Below, one piece after another: positions 1 to 8,117 of a DNA stretch of 13,178 nucleotides. A program made the position numbers and the translations under genes. Source of the DNA: a bacterium. Its GTDB lineage: Bacteria; Omnitrophota; Gorgyraeia; Gygaellales; UBA12090. The stretch is taken from assembly GCA_004299495.1 (NCBI GenBank), contig SCPY01000218.1, positions 1 to 13,178 of the forward strand, written 5' to 3'. The number at the start of each line of letters is the position of its first letter. Position 1 is the stretch's first letter. The notes under the pieces are model-generated. The model was not told the origin of the DNA. It saw nothing but the letters and a program-made list of their open reading frames with translations, and searched no databases.

Positions 1-138
1 ATTAAAGATTAAATAATAGATGCAGATTACCGCAACCCCCATCGGCACCACCGTTGAGAAGAATACCAGGGTCAGAATCTTTCTCTGAAAACGGTTGGCA
101 ATGCAGAAACGGCTGCGGCATTCACTTTTCTTTGTCAT
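1..138 (-). CDS. Membrane protein of unknown function, 3' end cut by window edge
   Basis: Only the first 46 codons are visible; the frame runs off the left edge with no stop. The ATG at 138-136 overlaps the TGA of the DUF3047 gene upstream as ATGA, so the two are probably translationally coupled. The N-terminus is short and basic (residues 1-20, with Lys3, Lys4, Arg8, Arg10, Arg16, Arg19, Lys20) and is followed by one hydrophobic stretch at about residues 21-45. This pattern fits a signal anchor with the N-terminus in the cytoplasm. A basic lead followed by a single span is common in HAMP-containing sensors, but no domain can be named from this fragment. It is probably the last visible member of the minus-strand operon. 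Confidence 0.7.
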   Translation of the reverse strand, partial: MTKKSECRSRFCIANRFQRKILTLVFFSTVVPMGVAVICIYYLIFN

Positions 139-947
139 TTTTCACCTCGCTGCTTGCCTGTCCGGCCAAGCATTCGTTTAAAATATTCCAGAAATCGAGC
201 GATGGCATCCCGCGGCTTCGGCTTAGATTCAACACTCTCCGGCGCCTTGGCAGCCTGAATAATCGCCTGCCGGTAGCCCACCTTTATGCCGGCATAATAT
301 CCTTCGCTCGCGCTCTGGGTATTATCCGCGTCGGTCATAAGCGCGATAGCGCCTACCGAAGCTTGCGGGTAATTGCCGAATGCCAGCCGGTAATCGTCCA
401 TAATATTACGCTCCTCAAGGACCCACTCCCCGAGTTTTTCACTGCCCGATTCAAGCACGAGAAGCTTGATATTCCTATAAAATGGGCTGGTAAGCACCGC
501 CCCCTTGGGCAGGTCCTCCGACCAGATGTATTCTATGCATTTGGTGTTGGTAAAAATAAATGCCGGAAAGATTACATATACCCTCGCCGCGTAGTCATCA
601 CGCTCTATCCATGATTTTTTGCTTACGCTTGCGCTTTGGGCCTTTGAAGGAAACCTTCCGATCTTCCAGCTCCAACTGATATAGGGATACTTCCTGGGGC
701 TGAAGCTTATTTTATAAAATAATCCCGATGATGCCTTATCGCTCTTGGCAAAAAGGTATCCCTGGGGAGCTCCCGGACTAACTTCGTAAAAGACCCTGCC
801 GCGGAAAACCTTTTCTTTCCATTCCTTAAGCGCGTCTTCTCTGTTAAAGGGAAACCACTTAAGCTCGCCTTCTGCCGAACAAACCCCCCGGCCGGAAACA
901 GAAAGATAAACCAAAAAAAATAAAAATACCGCTAATAACCTTTTCAC
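135..947 (-). CDS. Secreted DUF3047 family protein
   Basis: A 270-residue protein recognised as DUF3047, a family of unknown function. It starts at GTG; no in-frame ATG lies just upstream and the Shine-Dalgarno site is weak. Residues 1-25 look like a Sec signal peptide: Lys2-Arg3, a hydrophobic core at 4-18, and a CSA cleavage context near residue 25, so the mature protein should be periplasmic or exported. The body shows family signatures: a YPYISWSW stretch, an RDDYAARVYVIF stretch, an IWSEDLPKG stretch and a MTDADNT stretch near the C-terminus. It lies 31 bases after the patatin-domain gene and overlaps the following membrane-protein gene by 4 bases, so it belongs to that operon tail. The role is unknown; a cell-envelope function is inferred from the signal peptide only. 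Confidence 0.85.
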   Translation of the reverse strand: MKRLLAVFLFFLVYLSVSGRGVCSAEGELKWFPFNREDALKEWKEKVFRGRVFYEVSPGAPQGYLFAKSDKASSGLFYKISFSPRKYPYISWSWKIGRFPSKAQSASVSKKSWIERDDYAARVYVIFPAFIFTNTKCIEYIWSEDLPKGAVLTSPFYRNIKLLVLESGSEKLGEWVLEERNIMDDYRLAFGNYPQASVGAIALMTDADNTQSASEGYYAGIKVGYRQAIIQAAKAPESVESKPKPRDAIARFLEYFKRMLGRTGKQRGEK

Positions 948-978
948 TATTTTTCTATCATCCTGAAATACTTACGCG

Positions 979-3099
979 CTACTCGCTTAAGACGCTTTTA
1001 ACCGCGGACAGCATCCTGCCCGCCTCTTCTTCGCCTTTTTTAATCAAGGTGCCTACCCTGAAGAAATCAAACCAGTCAACACCTTCGGCAATAGGGCTTA
1101 ACAGGATATCGGCCTTCTGGCAATCTGACTCCGCGATAGCGTATTCCATCGCCTGGATACTGTTGACGATGATATCCAAGATATTCGGAGAGACCATCCG
1201 GACCGCCCTGTCAAAGAGGCAATAGCGCGCCCGCGCCAGAATGCCCCCGGCGTTTGCCGATTCCCTTTCGGCTTCCTTGCGCCTCCGGCTAAACTCGTAA
1301 CTGCGCTGCGCTGCCTCCGGGCTAGGAAGCACATTAACCGCGATTATCTTTGTTATGCCCTGCCTGACCAACGTACCGATAGGCACCGGCTCAATAATTC
1401 CGCCGTCAATGATAAGGTCTCCGTCCTTTACGGACGGGGCAAATACTCCGGGTATGGCGATACTGGCCATAATCGCGTCAATCAGGCGGCCTGAGCTATA
1501 TACCACCTCCTGCCTCTTGGTAATGTTGCAGGCAACGACCCTCAAGGGAATCCTGACATCCTGAAAAGTCTTATCCGCGATATAGCGGGCAAGAAACCTG
1601 CGTATTTTATTGCCTTTGGCGATAGACATCTTGTGCAGATATAAATCCAATAAAAGTCCGTATGTTTTCTTACGGTTATTATCGTATTCTAAGAATATTT
1701 TCTCCATCGCGGACGCGCTCAGGCCCGAAGCCCACAGCGCCCCGATCAACGCGCCCATACTCGTCCCGGCAATCGCGTCAACCGGTATATTTTCTTTTTC
1801 TAAAACCTTGATCACTCCGATGTGCGCCAGGCCGAAAGCCGCGCCTCCCCCCAGCGCCAACCCTACGCGGATATTGCCTAATTCCCTGGCGATCCTTCTC
1901 ATGGAGCGGGAATACTCTAACTGCGGAAACTCCCAGACAATCCTGCGCGGATATCCTTCCGCCTTACGATACCGCTCCTCGAGGAACGGGAGGGCCGCGT
2001 AAACCGGATACTCAAGAATGTTCACCACATCCTCAGGCGATAACTTCTCGCTTTTCTCCTGCTGATTGAGGATTATCTTTATCTTGCTTTGAGGGTATTT
2101 CACTTTGGTCAATAAATCAGACAAAAGCGCCCCCGCCCTTCTAAGATTGTCTTTTTCATAATTAGTAATCACATGAATGGTGTCCGATTGATTAAGCGTG
2201 CTGAAGATAGCGTCATCCATTAAATCAGGCAGATCAACAATGATATAGTGATAGCTTCCGGTCAGGTAGGTCAGGAAGGCATTCAGCCTGCCGGCATAGG
2301 AAGCATCAGCGCTTTCGTGGACCACGTTAACTATTGCCGCTCCGGAAAGAGGATCGTGAAATATGGCGTCTTTAAGCATTTCATCCGGAGGCAGCGGGGC
2401 GTCAAGCTTGATCGCGGGCGGCGCCCGCAGAGAGCCATCGGGGGCCTTAGCCGTCAGCCCGGAATCCTGATACATAGAGCTTACCGGCATCTTGGTTACA
2501 TTTATCAGAATCACATTCCTGCCGGTTTCCTTTTTTAAGCTTAAGCCCAGATTGATTACGTAGAGGGTCTTACCCACCATGGGGCCGGCGCTAAACACGG
2601 AAATGATATTGCTTTCAAAAATCTTTTTTTCAATAAAGTCTTTCTTTTTAAGGCGGCGGGACAGAGTCTGGCTCAAATCAATGGCCAGCTTCGGGATTTT
2701 GTTAAGGATAAACTTAAAGTCTTCCTGGGTTATTTCCAGGATTCTGGTGTCATTTGCCGCCTCGGCATACACCGAGTGGTTCTCGCCGGTCAATACGGAA
2801 ATCATCCCGAAATACTTTCCGCAGTTCAGGTATTCTAACACCTCTTTTTCCGAGCTGCCTGAACTATCGGAAGGAACACGCATAGCAAATATCCTTATCC
2901 TTCCGCTGATCACGCAATAAAAGGCGCTGGGCGGATCGCCCTGTTTGTATACGGTATCCCCCTTCTTGTATTCCACCACCTTGCTTTTTTGGATAATAAG
3001 AATCTTCTCAAAATCGCTCAGCTTGGCAAATAGCGGGGAGTAATTGAGGATAAAATGCTTATCCGGGTCTTTTATGAATATGTCTAAAGGTAAACCCAT
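979..3099 (-). CDS. Three-domain cNMP-binding / MinD-like P-loop / patatin phospholipase (NTE-like)
   Basis: This 706-residue protein has three parts. Residues about 20-150 form a cyclic-nucleotide-binding-like (CRP-type) beta-roll. Residues about 163-375 look like a MinD/CpaE-type P-loop domain, with a modified Walker A, SAGPMVGKT, at 170-178 and a Walker B-like YIIVDL at 285-290. Residues about 410-700 are a patatin-type lipase with the oxyanion loop GGGAAFG at 417-423, nucleophile Ser447 in GTSMG, and catalytic Asp565 in DGG. The catalytic dyad is complete, so lysophospholipase or phospholipase activity is expected, probably at the membrane surface. cNMP plus patatin is the layout of bacterial and eukaryotic neuropathy-target-esterase relatives. 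An AAGG ribosome site sits 5 bases before the ATG. The gene follows the acyl-CoA dehydrogenase by 10 bases, which suggests it supplies acyl chains to that pathway. Whether the N-terminal domain binds cAMP, cGMP or nothing cannot be told. Confidence 0.9.
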   Translation of the reverse strand: MGLPLDIFIKDPDKHFILNYSPLFAKLSDFEKILIIQKSKVVEYKKGDTVYKQGDPPSAFYCVISGRIRIFAMRVPSDSSGSSEKEVLEYLNCGKYFGMISVLTGENHSVYAEAANDTRILEITQEDFKFILNKIPKLAIDLSQTLSRRLKKKDFIEKKIFESNIISVFSAGPMVGKTLYVINLGLSLKKETGRNVILINVTKMPVSSMYQDSGLTAKAPDGSLRAPPAIKLDAPLPPDEMLKDAIFHDPLSGAAIVNVVHESADASYAGRLNAFLTYLTGSYHYIIVDLPDLMDDAIFSTLNQSDTIHVITNYEKDNLRRAGALLSDLLTKVKYPQSKIKIILNQQEKSEKLSPEDVVNILEYPVYAALPFLEERYRKAEGYPRRIVWEFPQLEYSRSMRRIARELGNIRVGLALGGGAAFGLAHIGVIKVLEKENIPVDAIAGTSMGALIGALWASGLSASAMEKIFLEYDNNRKKTYGLLLDLYLHKMSIAKGNKIRRFLARYIADKTFQDVRIPLRVVACNITKRQEVVYSSGRLIDAIMASIAIPGVFAPSVKDGDLIIDGGIIEPVPIGTLVRQGITKIIAVNVLPSPEAAQRSYEFSRRRKEAERESANAGGILARARYCLFDRAVRMVSPNILDIIVNSIQAMEYAIAESDCQKADILLSPIAEGVDWFDFFRVGTLIKKGEEEAGRMLSAVKSVLSE

Positions 3100-3109
3100 A
3101 AACGCCTTT

Positions 3110-4975
3110 TTACTTAATTATCTCGTTCTCAAGCCACTCGTAGGAGCCGGCTAAAACCTTCTTGGCAAGCCCGCCCGCCTTCTTATCCTGATTACAACAA
3201 ATGTCCTTAAAGTTCCCCGCCACGCGCCGCCTTGCCTGTTCGCAGAATAAATCCGCCAACCCTTCCGGCGGCCCTTCAGCCGGAGCTTGCTTCTGCCCGC
3301 TTAATGCCGCGGCATAAGAGCAAACGCTTGACATCACAAACAAGTCGGTGCCGATATCTACGAAGCGGGCCAATAGGTTTTGCCTTGATTCTAAGCGCTG
3401 CTGGTAAACAAGCATATTCAAAAACATAACCCTGGCCAAGCGCTTGGAAGCGCCTTTTACAAAAAGCATATGCCTTCTAAGCGGCTCCGGTAAATCCTTA
3501 AATCCGGACGGAGACAAAGACGGAAGCCATAGCTTGAGGAACCAGGCCGCGTAATAAAATCCCGTAGAAATCGCGAGCGCCGCTCTCTTAAAGATAGGCA
3601 CTTTAGGGTTTAAAACAGCCTGCGCCCGCTTAAGATGCAGATCCAGGGCCTCGCGGGCGATAAAAAGGCGCATTATCTGGCTGGTGCCTTCAATGATTAA
3701 ATTCACCCGCGCGTCACGAAACATCCTTTCTACCGGATAGCCCGGCTCGCCTCTTCCCTTTAAAGACAGGCTGGTTTCAAAACCCCTTCCTCCGCGGATC
3801 TGGAAGGTATCGTCAATTACCTGCCAGCTGGCTTCGGCGCAGAACATCTTGGCCATTGCCGCCTCAAGCCGGATATCCAGCTTTTTGGCGTCCGCCATAT
3901 GCGAGGTCAGCCAGGTAACCGCGTCCATAGCTAAGGTATTCGCCGCTATTGTTGACAATTTTGTCGCCACTAATTCATGTTCGCCGATAGGCAATCCCCA
4001 TTGCTTTCTCTCGTTTGCCCATTTGCGCGCTATCGACAGGCAGTATTTACTCATTCCGGTTACTGCCGCGGGCACGGTAAGCCGTCCGGTATTCAGAGTA
4101 AGAAAGGCCAGCTTCAGGCCCTGCCCTTCCCCAAGAAGGATATTTTCCTTGGGCACCTTCAGGTTGTTAAACTTCAAAAGCCCCAGCCTTACTCCGTGCA
4201 GGCCCATAAAATCACAGCGGTAAGACGCCTGAAAACCGGGAGTATTGGTTTCCACTATAAAAGCGGTAATCTGCTTCTTCTCTTTTCCTTTTTCTATTTT
4301 TGGCGGCGTTTGGGCCATCACAATCAGAATATCCGCGATGTTGCCGTTAGAAATCCACAATTTTTCGCCGTTGATTACATAATGATTCCCATCCGCGGTA
4401 GGTATAGCGCTTGTTTTCATTGTCCTGGGGTCTGAACCGGCAGTGGGTTCGGTAAGGGCAAAGCCGGAAATCGCTCCCTTTTTAAAGCGCGGCAGGTACT
4501 TTTTCTTCTGCTCTTCCGTACCGCATAAAGCAAGCGGTGTGGGCACGCCGATACTCTGGTGCGCGGAGAGTAAAACCGCGGTTGAGCCGCAATAGCTTGC
4601 CACCAGATGGATTGCCCGGTTATAATTCACCTGGCTTAAACCCAGCCCATCGTAGCCCTGGGGAATCTTCATCGCGAAGGCCCCCAGGTCGCTCAAGCCC
4701 TTTATCACTTCGTAAGGGATCTCTCCGGTTTTATCCACTTCATCAGGATTAAGATGAGCGGTAAGAAAATTCTTTAGTTTTTCTACGTATTCGGTGCCGA
4801 TTTTCTTTTCGGATTCTGACTGAACAGGAAAAGGATAAATCAGGCCCCAGCTCAGCCGGCCGTGAAACAGCTCGCGCACAAAACTGGGATAATTCCATTC
4901 CCTTTCCCGCGAGCTCTCCGCCAATTCCAGCGACTCTCTTTTTTCCTTGCTGATATCCTTATGGTATAGGTCCAT
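3110..4975 (-). CDS. Acyl-CoA dehydrogenase, long VLCAD-like form
   Basis: Catalyses the FAD-dependent first oxidation of acyl-CoA to trans-2-enoyl-CoA. The 621 residues contain the classic fold at about 60-450: FALTEPTAGSD at 172-182 and WISNG at 207-211 in the flavin region, an ERKQWG stretch at 322-327, and catalytic base Glu429 in IIEGTSQI. A further ~170 residues (450-621) follow. This is longer than the ~380-residue short-chain types and closer to mitochondrial VLCAD/ACAD9, where the tail helps membrane association. The specificity for long chains is inferred from length and architecture. A GGAG site precedes the ATG. It sits 14 bases after the hydratase-dehydrogenase gene and 10 before the patatin gene. 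An electron-transfer flavoprotein partner is expected but none is encoded in the window. Confidence 0.93.
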   Translation of the reverse strand: MDLYHKDISKEKRESLELAESSREREWNYPSFVRELFHGRLSWGLIYPFPVQSESEKKIGTEYVEKLKNFLTAHLNPDEVDKTGEIPYEVIKGLSDLGAFAMKIPQGYDGLGLSQVNYNRAIHLVASYCGSTAVLLSAHQSIGVPTPLALCGTEEQKKKYLPRFKKGAISGFALTEPTAGSDPRTMKTSAIPTADGNHYVINGEKLWISNGNIADILIVMAQTPPKIEKGKEKKQITAFIVETNTPGFQASYRCDFMGLHGVRLGLLKFNNLKVPKENILLGEGQGLKLAFLTLNTGRLTVPAAVTGMSKYCLSIARKWANERKQWGLPIGEHELVATKLSTIAANTLAMDAVTWLTSHMADAKKLDIRLEAAMAKMFCAEASWQVIDDTFQIRGGRGFETSLSLKGRGEPGYPVERMFRDARVNLIIEGTSQIMRLFIAREALDLHLKRAQAVLNPKVPIFKRAALAISTGFYYAAWFLKLWLPSLSPSGFKDLPEPLRRHMLFVKGASKRLARVMFLNMLVYQQRLESRQNLLARFVDIGTDLFVMSSVCSYAAALSGQKQAPAEGPPEGLADLFCEQARRRVAGNFKDICCNQDKKAGGLAKKVLAGSYEWLENEIIK

Positions 4976-4989
4976 CCGGCTCTCCTGTT

Positions 4990-7011
4990 CTAGTAGAATC
5001 TCTCCTTACCCAACCCCGCCGAATCCGCGTAACGCAAAAGCCCTGCCCGGAAAGGGGGGAATCCCGTGCCCATCATCATCGCAAAATCCACGTCTGACGG
5101 CTCATTGCAGACCTTTTCTTCAAGGCACATTGCCGCCTCATTAATCATTCTATAGAGCATGCGTTTTAAAATATCCTCATCGGATAGAGCCGAACCCCTG
5201 CCGGTGTTAAATTTATAAACCTCTTGATTCGGTTTTTTATCTTTGCCTTTATGGATATAAAAACCCTTGCCTGTCTTTTTCCCAAACCATTTTTGCTCAT
5301 AGAGCCTTTTGAGTATTGGAGCGGTTTTCATCCTCTCACCGAAATGTTCCTCTAAAAGTAAAGCCACTTTATAGCCCACATCTATGCCAATTTCATCTAT
5401 CAGGGCAAAAGGGCCCATCGGCATGCCAAAATTAAGCATAAGCTTATCAATCCGCTCAAAGCTGATGCCCTCACCCAAAAGAAACCCTGCCTCATTTAGA
5501 TAAGGAATGAGGATTCTATTTACCAGGAAACCGCAGGAATCCTTTACCACAATCGGGAATTTGCCAATGGATTTAGAAAATTCTACCAGGGTAGCAACGG
5601 TTTCGTCAGAGGTTTCAGGCGCGCGGATTATTTCTATCAATGGCATCCGGTGTACCGGGTTAAAAAAGTGCATCCCGATAACCCTGCCCTTATCTTTTAC
5701 GCCTTCCGACATCTGGGCGATAGACAGGCAAGAGGTATTTGAGGCAAGGATAGCCCTGGAATCCGCGATTTCCCCTAACTGGCGAAACACATTCTTCTTT
5801 ACCTGCATATCCTCAACCACAGCCTCCACAATCAAATCCGCGTTGGAGAATCCGCTGTAATCAGCGGTTGCGGATATAAGCCCCATCCTAAAGATTGCCT
5901 GAGCGCTTTTTAACTTCCTTTTCTTTACCGCGTAACTGTATACCTCTTTCGCCTGCTTTAATCCTTTACCTAAAGCAGAATAATTCAGGTCTTTCATCCG
6001 CACCATATGCCCGTATGCGCTAAAGGCCTGAGCGATACCCCCGCCCATCACCCCCGCGCCCAGGACCGCGCACTTACGAATCTTACTATGGCCCGCGTCA
6101 ACCCACTTTGCCTTTTTATACTTCTCAATCAGGTAAAATACGCTGATGAGATTCTTGGAAACCGGGGTTATCACCAACTCTCCAAAAACTGCCGCCTCCC
6201 TTTCTAATGCCGCGGATAAGCCGCAGGTATAATTCTTAACTATTACCTCAAGGGCTTTCAAGGGGGCGGGATAATGGCCCTTGGTATTCTTGAGGATAAA
6301 TTTTTCTGCCTGGCGCTTCAGGATAGCCCTGCCAAGGGGAGTTCTATCTAAGAAAATATTGAGGAACCCCTTAAGCTTTGGCTTACAGGCTTTGCGCTTC
6401 CCGGAATTCTTTCTTAAGAACTCTAATCCTTCCTGAAGCAACATGCTTTGGCTGCGCAACCCGTCAACCAGCCTGATCTTTAATGCCTCATTGCTTGAGA
6501 CAGGCTCTCCGGAACTAATCAGCTCAATGCCTTTGCGCAAACCCACCAGCCGGCTCAGGCGCTTTGTCCCGCCAAAGCCGGGGATAATCCCCAGCTTCAC
6601 TTCGGGTAAACCAATCTTTACCTTATCGCCGAAACAAGCAAAGCGATAATCACAAGCCAAAGCCAATTCCAGCCCTCCGCCCAGGCAGGCTCCGTTAATT
6701 AAGGCAATGGTCGGTATCGGAAGTTTCTCCAATCTGTTTAAAATTTTTTGCCCTGCCAGCGCCTTTGCCTGCCCCTCAGAAGGCGAAGTTATGCCTTCTA
6801 TCTCTTTAATATCCGCTCCGGCAATAAAGATATCCGTTTTCTTACTTAAAATACAAGCCCCCTTCAAGCCTTTCTCCTGCTCTAATCGCGCAATAATACC
6901 ATCCAGCTCAAGCAAGCTCCGGGCGGATAAAATATTCGCCTTAGACTCCGGCTGGTCAAACTCTATTAAAGCGAACCCGCCTTCTATCCTTAAATTAAGA
7001 GCCTTATCCAT
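4990..7011 (-). CDS. fadB: Bifunctional enoyl-CoA hydratase / 3-hydroxyacyl-CoA dehydrogenase (beta-oxidation alpha subunit)
   Basis: Performs the second and third steps of beta-oxidation. Residues about 5-190 are the crotonase domain: IAGADIKE at 63-70 for the oxyanion hole, and both catalytic glutamates, Glu115 (GGGLELA) and Glu137 (LPEVKLG). Residues about 312-495 are the NAD-binding dehydrogenase domain, with GAGVMGGG at 318-325 and catalytic His448 in GMHFFNPVHRMP. Two C-terminal 3HCDH segments follow, at about 495-590 and 620-673. At 673 residues it is somewhat shorter than E. coli FadB or FadJ (over 700). The HFFNP motif favours the FadB branch, but the symbol is tentative: FadJ or HADHA-like is also possible. 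Its thiolase partner is not adjacent; the toxin-antitoxin pair and the zinc-ribbon gene lie between. An AAGGGG ribosome site overlaps the stop of the upstream gene. Confidence 0.93.
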   Translation of the reverse strand: MDKALNLRIEGGFALIEFDQPESKANILSARSLLELDGIIARLEQEKGLKGACILSKKTDIFIAGADIKEIEGITSPSEGQAKALAGQKILNRLEKLPIPTIALINGACLGGGLELALACDYRFACFGDKVKIGLPEVKLGIIPGFGGTKRLSRLVGLRKGIELISSGEPVSSNEALKIRLVDGLRSQSMLLQEGLEFLRKNSGKRKACKPKLKGFLNIFLDRTPLGRAILKRQAEKFILKNTKGHYPAPLKALEVIVKNYTCGLSAALEREAAVFGELVITPVSKNLISVFYLIEKYKKAKWVDAGHSKIRKCAVLGAGVMGGGIAQAFSAYGHMVRMKDLNYSALGKGLKQAKEVYSYAVKKRKLKSAQAIFRMGLISATADYSGFSNADLIVEAVVEDMQVKKNVFRQLGEIADSRAILASNTSCLSIAQMSEGVKDKGRVIGMHFFNPVHRMPLIEIIRAPETSDETVATLVEFSKSIGKFPIVVKDSCGFLVNRILIPYLNEAGFLLGEGISFERIDKLMLNFGMPMGPFALIDEIGIDVGYKVALLLEEHFGERMKTAPILKRLYEQKWFGKKTGKGFYIHKGKDKKPNQEVYKFNTGRGSALSDEDILKRMLYRMINEAAMCLEEKVCNEPSDVDFAMMMGTGFPPFRAGLLRYADSAGLGKERFY

Positions 7012-7020
7012 ACCATCCCC

Positions 7021-7491
7021 TTACCTGCGAAATGCCTGCCGGATAAATTGCCTAAGCGCGTCTCTGGAAAAAATGTATTTAAGAAATGACATATTTTCGT
7101 CTATTTTATCTTTCGCGTTCACCAGCCCCCGCTTTCTTAATTCCTTTATCTCTCCCCCGTCAAGCCATATACCCTTACACTCAGGGCAAGCGTCAACATT
7201 GACCGCGCGCTTTCCTTGATATTCCTTGCGGAGCAATTTTATGCCGTTTTCGCATCTGGGGCATATCGCCTCTTTTTCGTCTAATTCGTCCTTGTAGTCT
7301 GAAATTTCCTTACCGTCTAACTCTTCCCGCCCGAGGCTGATAAACTTAAAATCTTTTGAGTCTGCCTCTATTACTTTTTCCAGCTCTCCGGAATCAAGCC
7401 AAATGCCTTCGCAGACAAAACATACGTCAAGTTCAACATTCTCCGCGTTTTTATGTTCTAATTTACCGACGCATTTAGGACAATTCATCAT
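7021..7491 (-). CDS. Tandem TFIIB-type zinc-ribbon protein
   Basis: A 156-residue protein with two copies of a short zinc ribbon (zf-TFIIB family). Copy 1 has Cys4/Cys7 and Cys24/Cys27 followed by GIWLDSGE. Copy 2 has Cys77/Cys80 and Cys102/Cys105 followed by GIWLDGGE. All eight zinc ligands are present. An acidic linker at about 56-74 joins the copies and the tail (135-156) is basic and possibly helical. The family is widespread in bacteria without an agreed function; nucleic-acid or protein binding is plausible. The first two codons are both ATG; the GAGG site is only 2 bases from the first and 5 from the second, so translation may start at 7488. It follows the toxin gene by 131 bases and precedes the hydratase-dehydrogenase gene by 9, so it is probably co-transcribed with the latter. 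Confidence 0.85.
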   Translation of the reverse strand: MMNCPKCVGKLEHKNAENVELDVCFVCEGIWLDSGELEKVIEADSKDFKFISLGREELDGKEISDYKDELDEKEAICPRCENGIKLLRKEYQGKRAVNVDACPECKGIWLDGGEIKELRKRGLVNAKDKIDENMSFLKYIFSRDALRQFIRQAFRR

Positions 7492-7622
7492 TGCCTCTTT
7501 TCTTATTTTGCTCTCTCTTGCCGCATAATAATTCCGCTAAACTCGCTCAACCGCCGCCGCGCCTTGCCATCCGCATAGCGCAGCGAAGCCAAGCGTAAAA
7601 ACAGGCCTACGCGCTTTCTGGA

Positions 7623-7880
7623 TTACCCATATACATCTTTTCTGTTGCTGATTCGTAAAACAAGGATTAGAATCTCCCGTTCCGATATCTTATAGATAAC
7701 GCGATAATCACCCCAGCGGTAGCGCCAATATCCCTGGAATTCTCCTTTTAATGATTTTCCTAATCCCTTCGGGTCTTCGGCAAGGTAGGCCTCGATGCGA
7801 GCAAGAATTTTCTTAACCGTAGATTTATCTAACTTCTTAAGGTCTTCCTCAACCTGATCTATATAGACAACCTTATACAC
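7623..7880 (-). CDS. RelE/ParE-family toxin
   Basis: An 85-residue type II toxin. The RelE-like features are an N-terminal helical pair (DLKKLDKSTVKKIL), GYWRYRWGDYRVIYKI at 50-65 with Arg60, and the C-terminal RISNRKDVY with Arg76, Arg80 and Tyr84. These match the places where RelE ribosome-dependent mRNA endonucleases carry catalytic Arg and Tyr residues, so an active RNase is likely. The start is GTG, which overlaps the antitoxin stop in the 8-base string GTGTATAA. An AAGGAAG site lies about 7 bases upstream. The overlap implies coupled translation with the antitoxin made first. Both genes should be repressed by the antitoxin-toxin complex at the palindrome upstream. ParE-type gyrase poisoning is a less likely alternative. 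Confidence 0.9.
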   Translation of the reverse strand: MYKVVYIDQVEEDLKKLDKSTVKKILARIEAYLAEDPKGLGKSLKGEFQGYWRYRWGDYRVIYKISEREILILVLRISNRKDVYG

Positions 7881-8091
7881 CGAGCCGCTTCCTTAGCTCC
7901 GCTCCTGAAACAATTTTAGATTTGGGATCATTAAAGCGATCCTTGGCAATTTGCGCGTCGGCATAGTCTTCTAAATAGTTGGCCAGGGCGTCGGTTACAT
8001 AGAAAGTCTCGCTGCGACGCGTGGCTTTTGCCAATGAACTTAACCTGTTAGCCAATCCGGCCGGCAAACGAAATGCTTTTAATAAAGTCAT
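7873..8091 (-). CDS. Ribbon-helix-helix antitoxin (RelB-type)
   Basis: A 72-residue protein. The N-terminus has a beta-strand (LLKAFRLP) and two helices in the style of ribbon-helix-helix DNA-binding antitoxins (about residues 3-45). The C-terminal part (about 46-72, ending ELRKRLGV) should wrap the toxin. The start at 8091 is chosen because GGAAGGAG sits 8 bases before this ATG. The longer GTG frame beginning at 8127 would start inside the promoter -10 region. The gene overlaps the toxin by 8 bases. It is expected to neutralise the toxin and to autoregulate the promoter at 8118-8146. The exact antitoxin subfamily (RelB, CopG-like or DUF6290) is not resolved. Confidence 0.88.
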   Translation of the reverse strand: MTLLKAFRLPAGLANRLSSLAKATRRSETFYVTDALANYLEDYADAQIAKDRFNDPKSKIVSGAELRKRLGV

Positions 8092-8117
8092 ATCTTCTTC
8101 TCCTTCCTGTAATAAAC

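Noticed and set aside
54..614. A 186-codon open frame on the plus strand
   Set aside because: It is antisense to the DUF3047 gene, which has a signal peptide and family signatures. The plus-strand product has no recognisable domain.
7492..7550. Separate promoter for the zinc-ribbon gene
   Set aside because: A TTGAGC-like -35 is present but no well-spaced -10 follows; the match is too weak to list.
7593..7612. Hairpin after the toxin gene as a terminator
   Set aside because: The stem is only 5 bases with a 10-base loop, and no U-run follows in the direction of transcription.
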